Of a DNA stretch of 64,000 bases, positions 9,299 to 18,020 are shown in pieces. The translations under genes were made by a program, and so were the position numbers. The notes beneath the pieces were generated by a model that was not told where the DNA came from, did not search any database, and was given only the letters and a program-made list of their open reading frames with translations. The DNA is from CAYWLQ01 sp964458775 (lineage in GTDB: Bacteria > Myxococcota_A > Polyangia > JAAYKL01): assembly GCA_964458775.1 (NCBI GenBank), contig CAYWLQ010000005.1, positions 15,666 to 79,665 on the forward strand, given 5' to 3'. The number at the start of each line of letters is the position of its first letter. The first letter of the stretch is position 1.

Positions 9299-9300
9299 AC

Positions 9301-10509
9301 ATGCAGTTTTTCAAAGATAATATCAATTTTGATTTCATGGGTGCGCGGAAGACATTTCTTGTCGTTTCCGCTATTGCGGTGGCCGTGTGCGTTGTTCTAA
9401 CGATAGCAATCGGCCCCAAATTCGGTATCGATTTTATGGGCGGCACAGAAATACAGGTGCGCTTTAAAGAAAATGCAGATGCCTCTCAAATCAGGGCTGT
9501 TTTAAGAGACATTGGTTTTTCGTCAGCTGAGGTCGTATCAGTGGGAAGTGAAGGAAAATCTTATTTGATTCGTCTTCACACTGTATCCGCCGTTTCGGCA
9601 GAGCAGTCAGAAAAAGCCAAGAAGTCTTTTCAAGAATCTCTTAAGGGTTCTGAGATTAGCAAATTTGATTTCTCTCCCGGCGGCGACAAGCTGACTATAC
9701 GCATTAGCAAGGAGCAATCAATTGAATCGGTTGAAAAGGCCGCTGTTGAGGCGAATTTATCTTTAGGAGCAGCCTTAGAGCAACCGAACAGCAAACAAGA
9801 AAATGCGGAAGCCGGCGCGGTTGAAACCAGCAAGAAATGCAAGAGCGTTACTTGTACGTGGCCGTATCAGAATTTCTTTGTTTATGAAATTTCGCTCAAA
9901 GGCGTTTCTGATCGGATTATGGACGGATTGAGAGCACAATCATTCGGCCAAAATGCAGAACGCGAGCGCTCGGAGTGGGTAGGTCCTAAAGTCGGACAAC
10001 AGCTTAAAGAAGCAGGAATTTGGTCTGTTGTTTATGCTTTGATTCTCATCATGATTTATATTGCTGTGCGATTTGACTTGAGATTTGCTCCCGGAGCAGT
10101 TGTTGCTTTGATTCACGATGTTTTCATTACTGTGGGAATATTTACCATTGCCAGGGTTGAATTTACGCTAGGTACCATTGCGGCTCTTCTTACAATCATA
10201 GGTTATTCTCTAAACGATACCATCGTTGTGTTTGATCGAATTAGAGAAAATATGAGCAAAATGAAAGAGCGAAGACTTGTTTCTGTGATAAATATGAGTA
10301 TTAATCAAACACTAAGCAGAACAATTCTAACCTCCTTGACAACCTTGTTTGTTGTAGTTGCTTTGTTGACCATCGGATGGAATACCAACGTACGCGATTT
10401 TGCCTTTGCTTTGTTGATAGGTATTATTGTCGGTACTTACTCCTCAATATTTATTGCCTCACCTATTGTTGCTTGGATTGACAGTCGATTTTTTAAGAAA
10501 ACCGAATAA
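9301..10509 (+). CDS. secF: Protein translocase subunit SecF
   Basis: Partner of SecD in the inner membrane. It begins with an amphipathic segment and a first helix, followed by GIDFMGGTEIQVRF, the SecF signature. The C-terminal helices include YSLNDTIVVFDRIREN, which carries the conserved VFDR element. The periplasmic loop is long, with a charged insert at about residues 120-185 including two Cys. SecF is usually near 300-320 residues, so 402 reflects that insert. The start is ATG 9301 immediately after secD. Confidence 0.95.
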   Translation: MQFFKDNINFDFMGARKTFLVVSAIAVAVCVVLTIAIGPKFGIDFMGGTEIQVRFKENADASQIRAVLRDIGFSSAEVVSVGSEGKSYLIRLHTVSAVSAEQSEKAKKSFQESLKGSEISKFDFSPGGDKLTIRISKEQSIESVEKAAVEANLSLGAALEQPNSKQENAEAGAVETSKKCKSVTCTWPYQNFFVYEISLKGVSDRIMDGLRAQSFGQNAERERSEWVGPKVGQQLKEAGIWSVVYALILIMIYIAVRFDLRFAPGAVVALIHDVFITVGIFTIARVEFTLGTIAALLTIIGYSLNDTIVVFDRIRENMSKMKERRLVSVINMSINQTLSRTILTSLTTLFVVVALLTIGWNTNVRDFAFALLIGIIVGTYSSIFIASPIVAWIDSRFFKKTE

Positions 10510-10510
10510 G

Positions 10511-12226
10511 TTGGTTTCAGAACCGACATGGACAGTAAAAGGATTTGAGCCGAAGCTTGTTGCTCATCTGGAGCATTCTTTAGGTCTGTTGCGGCCCACT
10601 GCCAAATGTTTGTATCATAGAGGAATAACCACTGTTGAAGATGCTGAAAAGTGGCTCAATCCGAAGTTAGCCGACCTTGAGCGCCCGGAAGGGATGACAG
10701 ATCTATCAAAGGCCGTTTCCCGAGTTGCAGACGCGATTGTTAGAAAAGAACGAATAGGAGTTTTTGGCGATTACGATGTAGACGGTATTACCAGTGCTTC
10801 AGTGGTTTCGCAATTCCTCAACAGTGTAGGAGCTGCTACTTATACCAAAATCGCTGATCGTTTTCTGGGTTACGGTCTAAGGCCCGAGTCGGTTGATGAT
10901 TTTGTTTCCAAGGAATGCACTTTGATTTTGGCAGTAGATCTTGGTACAGGAGATTATTCTGCTGCTGATAGGGCTCGTACATTGAATACCGATTTAATTG
11001 TTATCGACCATCATCGAGTGGAGGGGGAATTTCCGGAGGTATTTAGTTTTATCAATCCAAAAAGGAAAGACTGTGATTTTTTAGATAAAACTCTTGCTGC
11101 GGTAGGGCTGTCTTTCTATTTTGCTGCCGCCGTACGTACCGAGCTATGCAATAGAGGAGTAATTAGAAAAGACGATTTGGAGATGCGCGAATTACTAGAT
11201 TTGGTGGCACTTGGAACAGTTGCTGACGTGGTAGCCCTTCGCGGAAATAATCGAATTCTTGTTTCTCACGGCCTTAGATATTTGTCAGAAACATCGCGAA
11301 TAGGTTTAAGAAAACTTATTCGCATATCAAAAATTAGATCTTCTAGAATTCGGTCCGAACATATAGCTTTTCAGCTTGCTCCAAGACTTAACGCTGCCGG
11401 TCGAATTGGCAAAGCAGAAGACGCATATCATTTGTTAGTAGAAAACAATCCGGAAAAAGCAGAAATTATGGCTTTGCATCTTGATAAATTGTCGACTGAG
11501 AGAAGGCGTTTGGAGAATGAGGTTCTTCACGCAGCCAGACAAAATTTACTTGATAGTTTTGATTCTTCTTCTCCTATAGTCTTTGCAGCAGGAGACGGAT
11601 GGCATCGCGGAGTAATTGGTATAGTTGCCTCTCGTTTAATGGAGGAAACCGGTAAGCCTGCTTTTATTATGGGGTTCGAAAATGACAATGAAGAAGGTAC
11701 CGGCTCTGTTAGAGGTCGCGGACGATTTAATGTCTATGACGCCTTATCATATGCATCTGATTATTTGGTCAGATTCGGCGGTCATAAAGATGCTGCAGGA
11801 TTTACTGTAAAAAAGAATAGTCTGCGAGGGTTACAAGAATGCCTTTGCTCTTATGCTTCTAAGGTCGATATGTTCGTTGATGATGGTATATTGGAATGCG
11901 ATGATACCTTAAGAGCAAATGAAATTGATCCTGCTCTTGTTGCTGAAATTGAAAAACTTGGACCGTTTGGAGCCGGTAATCCTGAACCTCTGTTTGACAT
12001 TGACGGTTTATATGTTTTGGACCAAAAAGTAGTCGGAGGAGATCATCTTAAATTGCAGCTAAAAACTCCGTCAGGACATATTTTTGCTTTTGGACCGCGC
12101 ATGGCCGGATTGGCAGGAAAAGTCCCTCCTTTGATTAGGGCCGCAGCCCATGTTGTTTTTGATGAATGGCGAGGAAACGGCGAACCGGAACTCCGTTTGG
12201 CTGCGCCGCCAGTGGAGGGAAGTTAG
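10511..12226 (+). CDS. recJ: Single-stranded-DNA-specific exonuclease RecJ
   Basis: RecJ degrades single-stranded DNA 5' to 3' in recombination and repair. The DHH phosphoesterase domain shows FGDYDVDGITS and VIDHHRVE, the metal-binding motifs. The DHHA1 domain carries RGRGRFNVYDAL and FGGHKDAAGF. A C-terminal OB-like domain follows. The length, 571 residues, is typical. The frame is open further upstream inside secF. I chose TTG 10511, the first start codon after the secF stop, because the usual RecJ N-terminus begins about there. The ribosome site is weak, so coupling to secF is likely. Confidence 0.92.
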   Translation: MVSEPTWTVKGFEPKLVAHLEHSLGLLRPTAKCLYHRGITTVEDAEKWLNPKLADLERPEGMTDLSKAVSRVADAIVRKERIGVFGDYDVDGITSASVVSQFLNSVGAATYTKIADRFLGYGLRPESVDDFVSKECTLILAVDLGTGDYSAADRARTLNTDLIVIDHHRVEGEFPEVFSFINPKRKDCDFLDKTLAAVGLSFYFAAAVRTELCNRGVIRKDDLEMRELLDLVALGTVADVVALRGNNRILVSHGLRYLSETSRIGLRKLIRISKIRSSRIRSEHIAFQLAPRLNAAGRIGKAEDAYHLLVENNPEKAEIMALHLDKLSTERRRLENEVLHAARQNLLDSFDSSSPIVFAAGDGWHRGVIGIVASRLMEETGKPAFIMGFENDNEEGTGSVRGRGRFNVYDALSYASDYLVRFGGHKDAAGFTVKKNSLRGLQECLCSYASKVDMFVDDGILECDDTLRANEIDPALVAEIEKLGPFGAGNPEPLFDIDGLYVLDQKVVGGDHLKLQLKTPSGHIFAFGPRMAGLAGKVPPLIRAAAHVVFDEWRGNGEPELRLAAPPVEGS

Positions 12227-12241
12227 GTAGAAATATTAGTG

Positions 12242-13882
12242 ATGAGTGTCGGCATCAGCTTTTTTGTTTTATTTCTTTTTGCGATAAGTTGTAAGGAGTC
12301 CAGTCAAAATCTATCAGTCACAGATGGTAAAAATGAAGAAAATGCAGAAACTGAGACTTATACAGAAACCGTCGTGGAGAAAATTCCAACTGTGCCTAGT
12401 TGCGAAGAAAGATTCAGCAGTCTAACGAATTCAATTTATCAAAAAGATCTTGAATTGTATTATAAAAACCTACCGTACATTGTTTCAGAAGTAAAAGTAT
12501 ATCCTGTTTTATATCTAAAAAAGCCAATACCGGTAAAGACTGTAAGTGCTGTCACCCAAAAAGGTTCCAAAATAATTTCCGGTATCGAAAATATAAGAAG
12601 CGAGCTAAAGAACAGTGTAAAGCCGTACTTGGCTGTAAGAAATTTTGCAAAAAAACATGTCAAAAACAAGCAGCTAATAAGAGAAGTCTTTTTATCTCAG
12701 GGCTACTTCTTTGACGATAATATTGAATTTGCAAAGGCAATGGTAAGGGAGCTTAGAATAGCAGACCTATTTGACGATCCGGTTGTTTTTCGTGTTAGGA
12801 ATAATCGTATTGAGAAGCTGACTCGAAAATCAGAGGAATATTTTGACTCCGATGGGAAGCCGGCCTTTTTGCATTTGAATGAACGACTGTCCGCTGAAGC
12901 AATTGAGCGGAACACTCTATTTCATTTAGATTTGACTGTGCCTGCATTACAAACCGGTGCTCGACGTATTATTCCCAAGGTTGTAGATGAAAATGAAGCT
13001 TGGGTGGAGCTAATATTTCCGTCGGGAAATATTTTCCCTGCTTTGATTGGTTTGGACGAAGGAAACACTAAAGTCCTTTGTATAGGTAAAGATCAGAAAT
13101 CGCTGACAGAAGAGAAAAAAGATGCTGCGTTTTTTTGGTCTCAAATTCAGTCCTTGAAAAAAGCAGTCGATCTTTTTGTAGAAGAGCGTCCGATGTTTGA
13201 TGAACCCAGTGATGAACCTGAAGGAGAGCAGGAAGACGGAATTCTAAGGCAATCATGGAAAGAAGCGTACTTCCAGAAAAAGAAAAAATTTTTGGTGAGA
13301 GAGGTTGAATATGATGTGTTTAACAAAAAAGGAGCTCCTATTCCTCCTCAAGTTTGTGCAGACTATGTTTTTGATGTTTGGGAAAGAGCTTTTGGTACAT
13401 GGTATGTCTCAAAGAATGAACAACCCTCCAGAAAACAAGGCGTTGTTGATTTTAGCCAAATACAGGGACTAAATCGGCGTCATATCGCATCTGTTCTCGA
13501 TTATTCGATTCAAAGTGAAACAACATCTCCTTTTGAAAGGTATGATATTCCTCGACGCAATTGGGTGCCGTTAAAATCAATGAGACGTTTTGTTATCAAC
13601 TTGTTGCGTTTTAAAGCCAAATATAGAGAAGGTGACATTTTAGTTATACATGGTTTAAGAGACGAGGATGAGAAAGAACATTTTCATACTGTAATTATTT
13701 TGGAGACAGACCCTATTACAGGTTTTCCGACAGTTGTAACTGATAATCAAGGACGACCCCGAATTACAAGTCTCAAGACTGCAATGCGTTCAGCTCCAAG
13801 AAGATCTATAAAATATATTTTAAGAATACACCCTAAACTAAACAACAGTAGCCAAATCGCATTAAAAGAAAACGATGAATGA
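12242..13882 (+). CDS. Lipoprotein with C-terminal papain-like (NlpC/P60-type) domain, putative
   Basis: A signal peptide ends in a lipobox-like FAISC, so this is probably a lipoprotein. The middle has no recognisable family. The C-terminal 180 residues resemble a papain-fold amidase: a Cys in PQVCADYVFD (about residue 372), GDILVIHG, a His in HFHTVIILE (about 482), and TDNQG shortly after. Such Cys-His-Asx arrangements occur in NlpC/P60 cell-wall hydrolases, but overall similarity is weak. ATG 12242 directly follows an in-frame GTG at 12239. The gene follows recJ by 15 bases and overlaps the thioredoxin-like gene by 8, so these share a transcript. Cell-wall activity is a guess from the motif pattern. 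Confidence 0.6.
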   Translation: MSVGISFFVLFLFAISCKESSQNLSVTDGKNEENAETETYTETVVEKIPTVPSCEERFSSLTNSIYQKDLELYYKNLPYIVSEVKVYPVLYLKKPIPVKTVSAVTQKGSKIISGIENIRSELKNSVKPYLAVRNFAKKHVKNKQLIREVFLSQGYFFDDNIEFAKAMVRELRIADLFDDPVVFRVRNNRIEKLTRKSEEYFDSDGKPAFLHLNERLSAEAIERNTLFHLDLTVPALQTGARRIIPKVVDENEAWVELIFPSGNIFPALIGLDEGNTKVLCIGKDQKSLTEEKKDAAFFWSQIQSLKKAVDLFVEERPMFDEPSDEPEGEQEDGILRQSWKEAYFQKKKKFLVREVEYDVFNKKGAPIPPQVCADYVFDVWERAFGTWYVSKNEQPSRKQGVVDFSQIQGLNRRHIASVLDYSIQSETTSPFERYDIPRRNWVPLKSMRRFVINLLRFKAKYREGDILVIHGLRDEDEKEHFHTVIILETDPITGFPTVVTDNQGRPRITSLKTAMRSAPRRSIKYILRIHPKLNNSSQIALKENDE

Positions 13883-14423
13883 AAAAGTAAACAATTCAAA
13901 ATCGCCTCGTTGGTCCAAATTTGGTATCCTATTGGGTATAGGAACAGCTATTTGGCTTTACGCAATACTAACTGAATCAAATCTTCTTCCCCATGGCAGT
14001 GATGCTCCAACATGGAAACTTCAGTCAGTTGAGTCATTCGGCAAATTCCTCTCCCTTGATGAACTTAAAGGTAAGGTAACGGTACTTGCTTTTTGGGGGT
14101 CCGGCTGCGCTCCTTGTTTGCAAGAGATGGATGAATTGGAAGCAGTGTGGAAGGATCTAAAAAACCAAGGAGTTGTTGTTGTAGGCACGGCCGCGTGGGG
14201 AGAGAATTCAGCTGAAGCTATGAGTGTGAAAAGTAGAAAAAAGGTAACCTATCCTTTTGTGCTTGGAACCTCCGAAATGATAAACGCCTATAAAGTAGCA
14301 ACTTTGCCCGTTCTATATATTATTGATGCCGAAGGCCAAATTGCATCCTCTCACCAAGGTTTTACCGATAGAAAAACGCTTAAAAGAGCAGTTCAAAAAG
14401 CTCTTTCTGATCAAAAGGACTAG
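13875..14423 (+). CDS. Membrane-anchored TlpA-like thioredoxin
   Basis: A 182-residue TlpA/ResA-type protein. One N-terminal helix (about residues 16-33) anchors it, with the thioredoxin domain outside the cytoplasm. The active site is GCAPC in FWGSGCAPCLQEMDEL. The cis-proline loop is ATLPVLYIID. These proteins keep cysteines reduced, often for cytochrome c maturation, which would suit a genome rich in c-type cytochromes. The gene overlaps the upstream lipoprotein gene by 8 bases. Confidence 0.88.
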   Translation: MNEKVNNSKSPRWSKFGILLGIGTAIWLYAILTESNLLPHGSDAPTWKLQSVESFGKFLSLDELKGKVTVLAFWGSGCAPCLQEMDELEAVWKDLKNQGVVVVGTAAWGENSAEAMSVKSRKKVTYPFVLGTSEMINAYKVATLPVLYIIDAEGQIASSHQGFTDRKTLKRAVQKALSDQKD

Positions 14424-14820
14424 CCGCAGTCGGTGAAAGTCCGGTAACAATTCGAGCTTCCTAGTTTCAATGAGTTTAAAGAAGACGAAATACTGTTCGG
14501 CAAACCACAATTACCTAAATCAATCCACGCTGGATGCGCTTGTAGTATATATTTTGGAGCGTATCGGTCCCACAAAATCCATAATCAGCGTGATAGCGAG
14601 CTCAACATCTCCCGCTTTCGTGTTGCACCGTATGGGCAATACCAACGGCGAGCTTGTGGTTACCTATACTATCACTCGGATGTCAGGTGATTCCTTTATC
14701 GGCGCTGTGGTTTTCGGTAACGACTTGTAAATGGTGCTACCTTGTAAATGGTGCCGGGGTCACTGAAACAAGGTCACTGAAACAAGAGCTTCTCGCCAGT
14801 TTGCATTTACGCTCATATTT
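14424..14820. other. Intergenic region with only a doubtful small ORF and short tandem duplications
   Basis: About 400 bases lie between the thioredoxin-like gene and the stop of convergent nadE. An 86-codon plus-strand ORF (14470-14730) has no ribosome site, signal peptide or recognisable motif, and I do not support it as a gene. The right part holds the two tandem duplications listed separately. The region could be the remains of a lost gene or small mobile element. Confidence 0.5.
14724..14785. repeat. Two adjacent short tandem duplications
   Basis: CTTGTAAATGGTGC occurs at 14724-14737 and 14741-14754. GGTCACTGAAACAA occurs at 14758-14771 and again at 14772-14785. Both are exact and sit side by side in non-coding DNA. 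They may be replication-slippage products or the edge of a small repeat element. Confidence 0.75.
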
Positions 14821-16695
14821 TCATTTATTACAAAGAATCTCTTCCTTCAGCCTTTTATACTCGACTGTAAAATACGGCTCCAGTAGCGCTTCTCGATAGT
14901 CATAACCGTAGGCTCTTCTACATACTGCGGCCACGGGAGGGGCTTGTACTCTTTTTACTGTTCCAAGACCTTTAAATAGGGTCCACCAGCGCTCCAAATC
15001 GGCGATGAATTGCTTTTCGTTTGCAAAAACTTCTTTAACTTTAAAATCCAATCCTAATTTTTCTTCCAGCGTGCCGTCCTTATACCAGTTGAGAATGTCC
15101 TCGGGAGATGCCCTGTTCCATCTTTGCATAAACGCTTCGAAGAGTTTGTCGTGATAGGGATAATGCAACGGGTCTCCTCCGCCTTTTTCAGGATTTTGCG
15201 CTTCGGACAGTTCTGCTGTCGGACGTATTTCAAAAATACCTTTTGGAATAGCTTCGAATTTATATACTTGCTCGTTTAGATACTTTCCCAAGGCATAAAC
15301 TTGACTCTTCCACAGATCAGCTAAAGGAGCCATGAACCCGGCATGATCTCCGTACATCGTGGCGTACCCAACCGTAGTTTCGGTTTTGTTTGCGTTGCTG
15401 GGGAATACTCCTCCAAAGGCTGCGGCTGCGGCTGCCAAAATACGCGAAGAGCGGTCCCTTGCCTGGATGTTTTCTAGATGAAAAGAGGTCAGTGCAAGGT
15501 TGTTGTTTTTGTTCTGTGCATCAATGTTTAAGCCGTTAATTTGGTTTATCGTGTGCGCTACGCTGTCTTCTATAGAAATTATTACATATTTGGCTTTTAA
15601 ATTTTCGGCCAGCTTTGAGGCCAATGACTTGGTTGTGTCTGTATTATATTTTCCCGGCATATTTATAAGCAGTACGTTTTGAGGCCCCAATAGATCGACA
15701 AACAAAGCTGCTGAAACGGCAGAGTCGATACCGCCTGATATGCCTACTACAACTTTTTCTAGTCCAAAGCGCTCCATGTATTTTGACATCGTATTTGCAA
15801 TACACTGGTAGATACGCTTGGCTTCAGACTCATCTGAGTCGTACATGGGTACAGGTGTGTCTGAAAGTTCTACGGTTAAAACAGCTTCCTCAAAGGACGG
15901 TGACTGAAAAACCGTTTCGCCTTTTTTGTTGTATAGCGTTGAGTTGCCGTCAAAACTAAATAAAGTTTTGGCATTGTTTTGCATTCCTGTGCAATTGACA
16001 TAAACGAGGGGAACTCCTAAATCTTTTGCCTGTGCTGAAAATACACGCATTCTCTTCTGCTCTTTTGCTAGGGTAAAAGGAGATGCGCTGAGATTTATAA
16101 GCAATGACGCCCCGTTTTTTACTAAAATTTTCGGTACATCAATCTGATAATCTTGATGCCATCCGTCTTCACAGAGAAATACACCCAGAAAAATTCTAGT
16201 TGAGCCTACGTCGACGGAAATAGGCTGAAGCGCTTTTGACAAAGGTATTTCAAGTTCGTCGGCTAATTTGCGGGAATCATAAAAATGGCGTGACTCTTCA
16301 AATTCTCTGTAATTGGGAAGCAAGGTTTTTGGTACAAAGGGCAACGCAAAAACTGGATGCTGTAATAACTTTCCTCTTTCAGATACATAGGCTGCATTAA
16401 AACGTCTTATCCTTCCGTCTTCTCCTCGCTTTGAGCGATCTAAACCGACATTTCCAAAACAGGAAATTCCGTCTTTGGAAGCTGATGCCAGCTCCTGTCC
16501 TGCTGCCAGACAGTCTTTTATAAAACTTTCTTCTTCCCATAGATCGCCGACCATATATCCTGAAATGCATAGTTCGGGAAATACCGCCAAATCTGCTCCG
16601 TCCGAAAACGCACGTTTTTGGGCATTAAGGCAGGTCAAAAGATTTTTGTCCGGTCTTCCCGGAACTACTTCTATTTGTGATAAAGCTATTTTCAT
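14821..16695 (-). CDS. nadE: Glutamine-dependent NAD+ synthetase
   Basis: NadE makes NAD+ from nicotinate adenine dinucleotide with glutamine as nitrogen donor. The N-terminal nitrilase-fold glutaminase domain (about residues 1-270) shows the Glu in FPELCISGY and the Cys in LCEDGWHQDYQ. The C-terminal synthetase domain begins at about 310 with VVGISGGIDSAVSAAL, the SGGxDS pyrophosphate loop. I chose ATG 16695 (MKIALSQ), which matches the family N-terminus; an in-frame ATG lies 12 bases upstream. nadB, an earlier step of the same pathway, is at 34317-35894. Confidence 0.95.
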   Translation of the reverse strand: MKIALSQIEVVPGRPDKNLLTCLNAQKRAFSDGADLAVFPELCISGYMVGDLWEEESFIKDCLAAGQELASASKDGISCFGNVGLDRSKRGEDGRIRRFNAAYVSERGKLLQHPVFALPFVPKTLLPNYREFEESRHFYDSRKLADELEIPLSKALQPISVDVGSTRIFLGVFLCEDGWHQDYQIDVPKILVKNGASLLINLSASPFTLAKEQKRMRVFSAQAKDLGVPLVYVNCTGMQNNAKTLFSFDGNSTLYNKKGETVFQSPSFEEAVLTVELSDTPVPMYDSDESEAKRIYQCIANTMSKYMERFGLEKVVVGISGGIDSAVSAALFVDLLGPQNVLLINMPGKYNTDTTKSLASKLAENLKAKYVIISIEDSVAHTINQINGLNIDAQNKNNNLALTSFHLENIQARDRSSRILAAAAAAFGGVFPSNANKTETTVGYATMYGDHAGFMAPLADLWKSQVYALGKYLNEQVYKFEAIPKGIFEIRPTAELSEAQNPEKGGGDPLHYPYHDKLFEAFMQRWNRASPEDILNWYKDGTLEEKLGLDFKVKEVFANEKQFIADLERWWTLFKGLGTVKRVQAPPVAAVCRRAYGYDYREALLEPYFTVEYKRLKEEILCNK

Positions 16696-16724
16696 AAAGG
16701 TTCTCAAAAAGAAAGTCGGCAGTT

Positions 16725-16752
16725 AAAGCCGGTGTGAGAAAAAGTTACCGGC
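16725..16752 (-). terminator. Possible terminator after the rnf operon
   Basis: On the minus strand, GCCGGT (16752-16747) and ACCGGC (16733-16728) form a 6-bp stem with a 13-base loop, followed by only TTT. It lies between rnfE and nadE. The short stem and T-run make it weak. Confidence 0.35.
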
Positions 16753-16759
16753 AATACCG

Positions 16760-17401
16760 TTACTGTTTTGCGTCGATTCTTGCTTGAATCTTGTTTCTTA
16801 ACGCTAAAAGAAGACCCAGAGTGATAAAGGCTCCCGGCGGAAGAATCATTACGAGAATTCCCGGATAAGAGTCGCCGAACAAATTGATTTTTACTTCTAG
16901 ATCGTTCAACACCAAAAGGGTTAGCGACCCTGAACCGATAATTTCTCTTACCGCGCCTAATACGAAAAGAGCCAATGTAAAACCTATCGACATTCCAATT
17001 CCGTCCATTGCGGAACTCAAAACTCCGTTTCTGGAAGCAAACGCTTCAGCTCGTCCGAGAATTACGCAATTTACTACAATAAGAGGAACAAACAGTCCGA
17101 GACTTCGCGATAGATCAAACATGTAGGCTTTTAGAGCCAAATCCAAAATGCTGACAAATGTGGCGATTACCACGATGAAAATTGGAATTCGAACGCTTTT
17201 GGGTACAATGGAGCGAATCAGGGAAATAATAATATTGGAACAGAGAAGCACAAAAGCGGTGGCAACGCCCATTCCTAAACCGTTAAAGGCTGTCGTGGTA
17301 ACAGCTAATGTGGGACACATGCCCAAAAGCAAGACCATAACCGGATTTTCTTTCCATATGCCTTTTGTAAATTCTTTTAACAAACCGGCTTTATTTGGCA
17401 T
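16760..17401 (-). CDS. rnfE: Rnf electron transport complex subunit RnfE
   Basis: An integral membrane subunit of the Rnf ferredoxin:NAD+ oxidoreductase, homologous to NqrD. The 213 residues form six hydrophobic helices. The start region GIWKENPVMVLLLGMCPTLA and the VNCVILGRAEAFA element are family signatures. RnfA and RnfE are related and inserted with opposite topology. The gene overlaps rnfG by 11 bases and closes the six-gene operon. Confidence 0.94.
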   Translation of the reverse strand: MPNKAGLLKEFTKGIWKENPVMVLLLGMCPTLAVTTTAFNGLGMGVATAFVLLCSNIIISLIRSIVPKSVRIPIFIVVIATFVSILDLALKAYMFDLSRSLGLFVPLIVVNCVILGRAEAFASRNGVLSSAMDGIGMSIGFTLALFVLGAVREIIGSGSLTLLVLNDLEVKINLFGDSYPGILVMILPPGAFITLGLLLALRNKIQARIDAKQ

Positions 17402-18020
17402 TGCATTCCTCCGTTGAGGGTGTGCTGTTCTCTATTTTCTCTTTACTCGACATAACAAATTCCCGAGCATCGGCTATGCAGTTGAGTACTGAGCGGGAAG
17501 ATATGGTAGCACCGCTTATCGCGTCCACATCGCCTCCGTCCTTTCTGACACTCCACTTCATGTCTTGCGGACCTTTTCCGACCAATTGTTTTCGCCATTT
17601 GCAATCTGTAATCTCAGAACCCAAACCCGGTGTTTCTGCGTGTTGAACAATCTCAAAACCCAAGACTTTTCCTTCGGGACTTAATCCCACCAAACACGTC
17701 AATGTTCCCGAGTAAGCTTTTTCGCCCACAGCTGACAGTGCATAACCGACAGTTGTATCGCCCTTTTTGCAACGGAATACCTCTCTGCCGTTTATGCAGA
17801 CCGAATCTTTTGCGGGGTTGTTGTCAAAACCGGCCTCGGAAGGCTTGCAAGGATCAGGCTCTTCGAGATTGGTAATTACCTTCTTGAGTTGCTTATCCAC
17901 CATCTGAAATCTTTCGGTTTCCTTAATGATGGGCATGGCATGATTGCTGAAAGCTGCCAATCCCAGAGCTGACACCGCAGAAAAAAGCGTCATTACCGCT
18001 ATCATTCTCACGCTTTCCAT
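17391..18020 (-). CDS. rnfG: Rnf complex FMN-binding subunit RnfG
   Basis: RnfG carries a covalently bound FMN in the periplasmic part of Rnf. One N-terminal helix (about residues 7-25) anchors it. The FMN site is DAISGATISSRSV, where T172 is the predicted attachment threonine. PGLGSEI is also family-typical. Extra Cys pairs in the domain (C58, C75, C84, C109, C140) are unusual and might form disulfides. Start and rnfD stop share one base (TAATG). Confidence 0.94.
   Translation of the reverse strand: MESVRMIAVMTLFSAVSALGLAAFSNHAMPIIKETERFQMVDKQLKKVITNLEEPDPCKPSEAGFDNNPAKDSVCINGREVFRCKKGDTTVGYALSAVGEKAYSGTLTCLVGLSPEGKVLGFEIVQHAETPGLGSEITDCKWRKQLVGKGPQDMKWSVRKDGGDVDAISGATISSRSVLNCIADAREFVMSSKEKIENSTPSTEECNAK

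Noticed and set aside
14470..14730. 86-codon ORF on the plus strand
   Set aside because: No ribosome site, no motif, no signal peptide, and it ends inside a tandem duplication; not supported as a gene.
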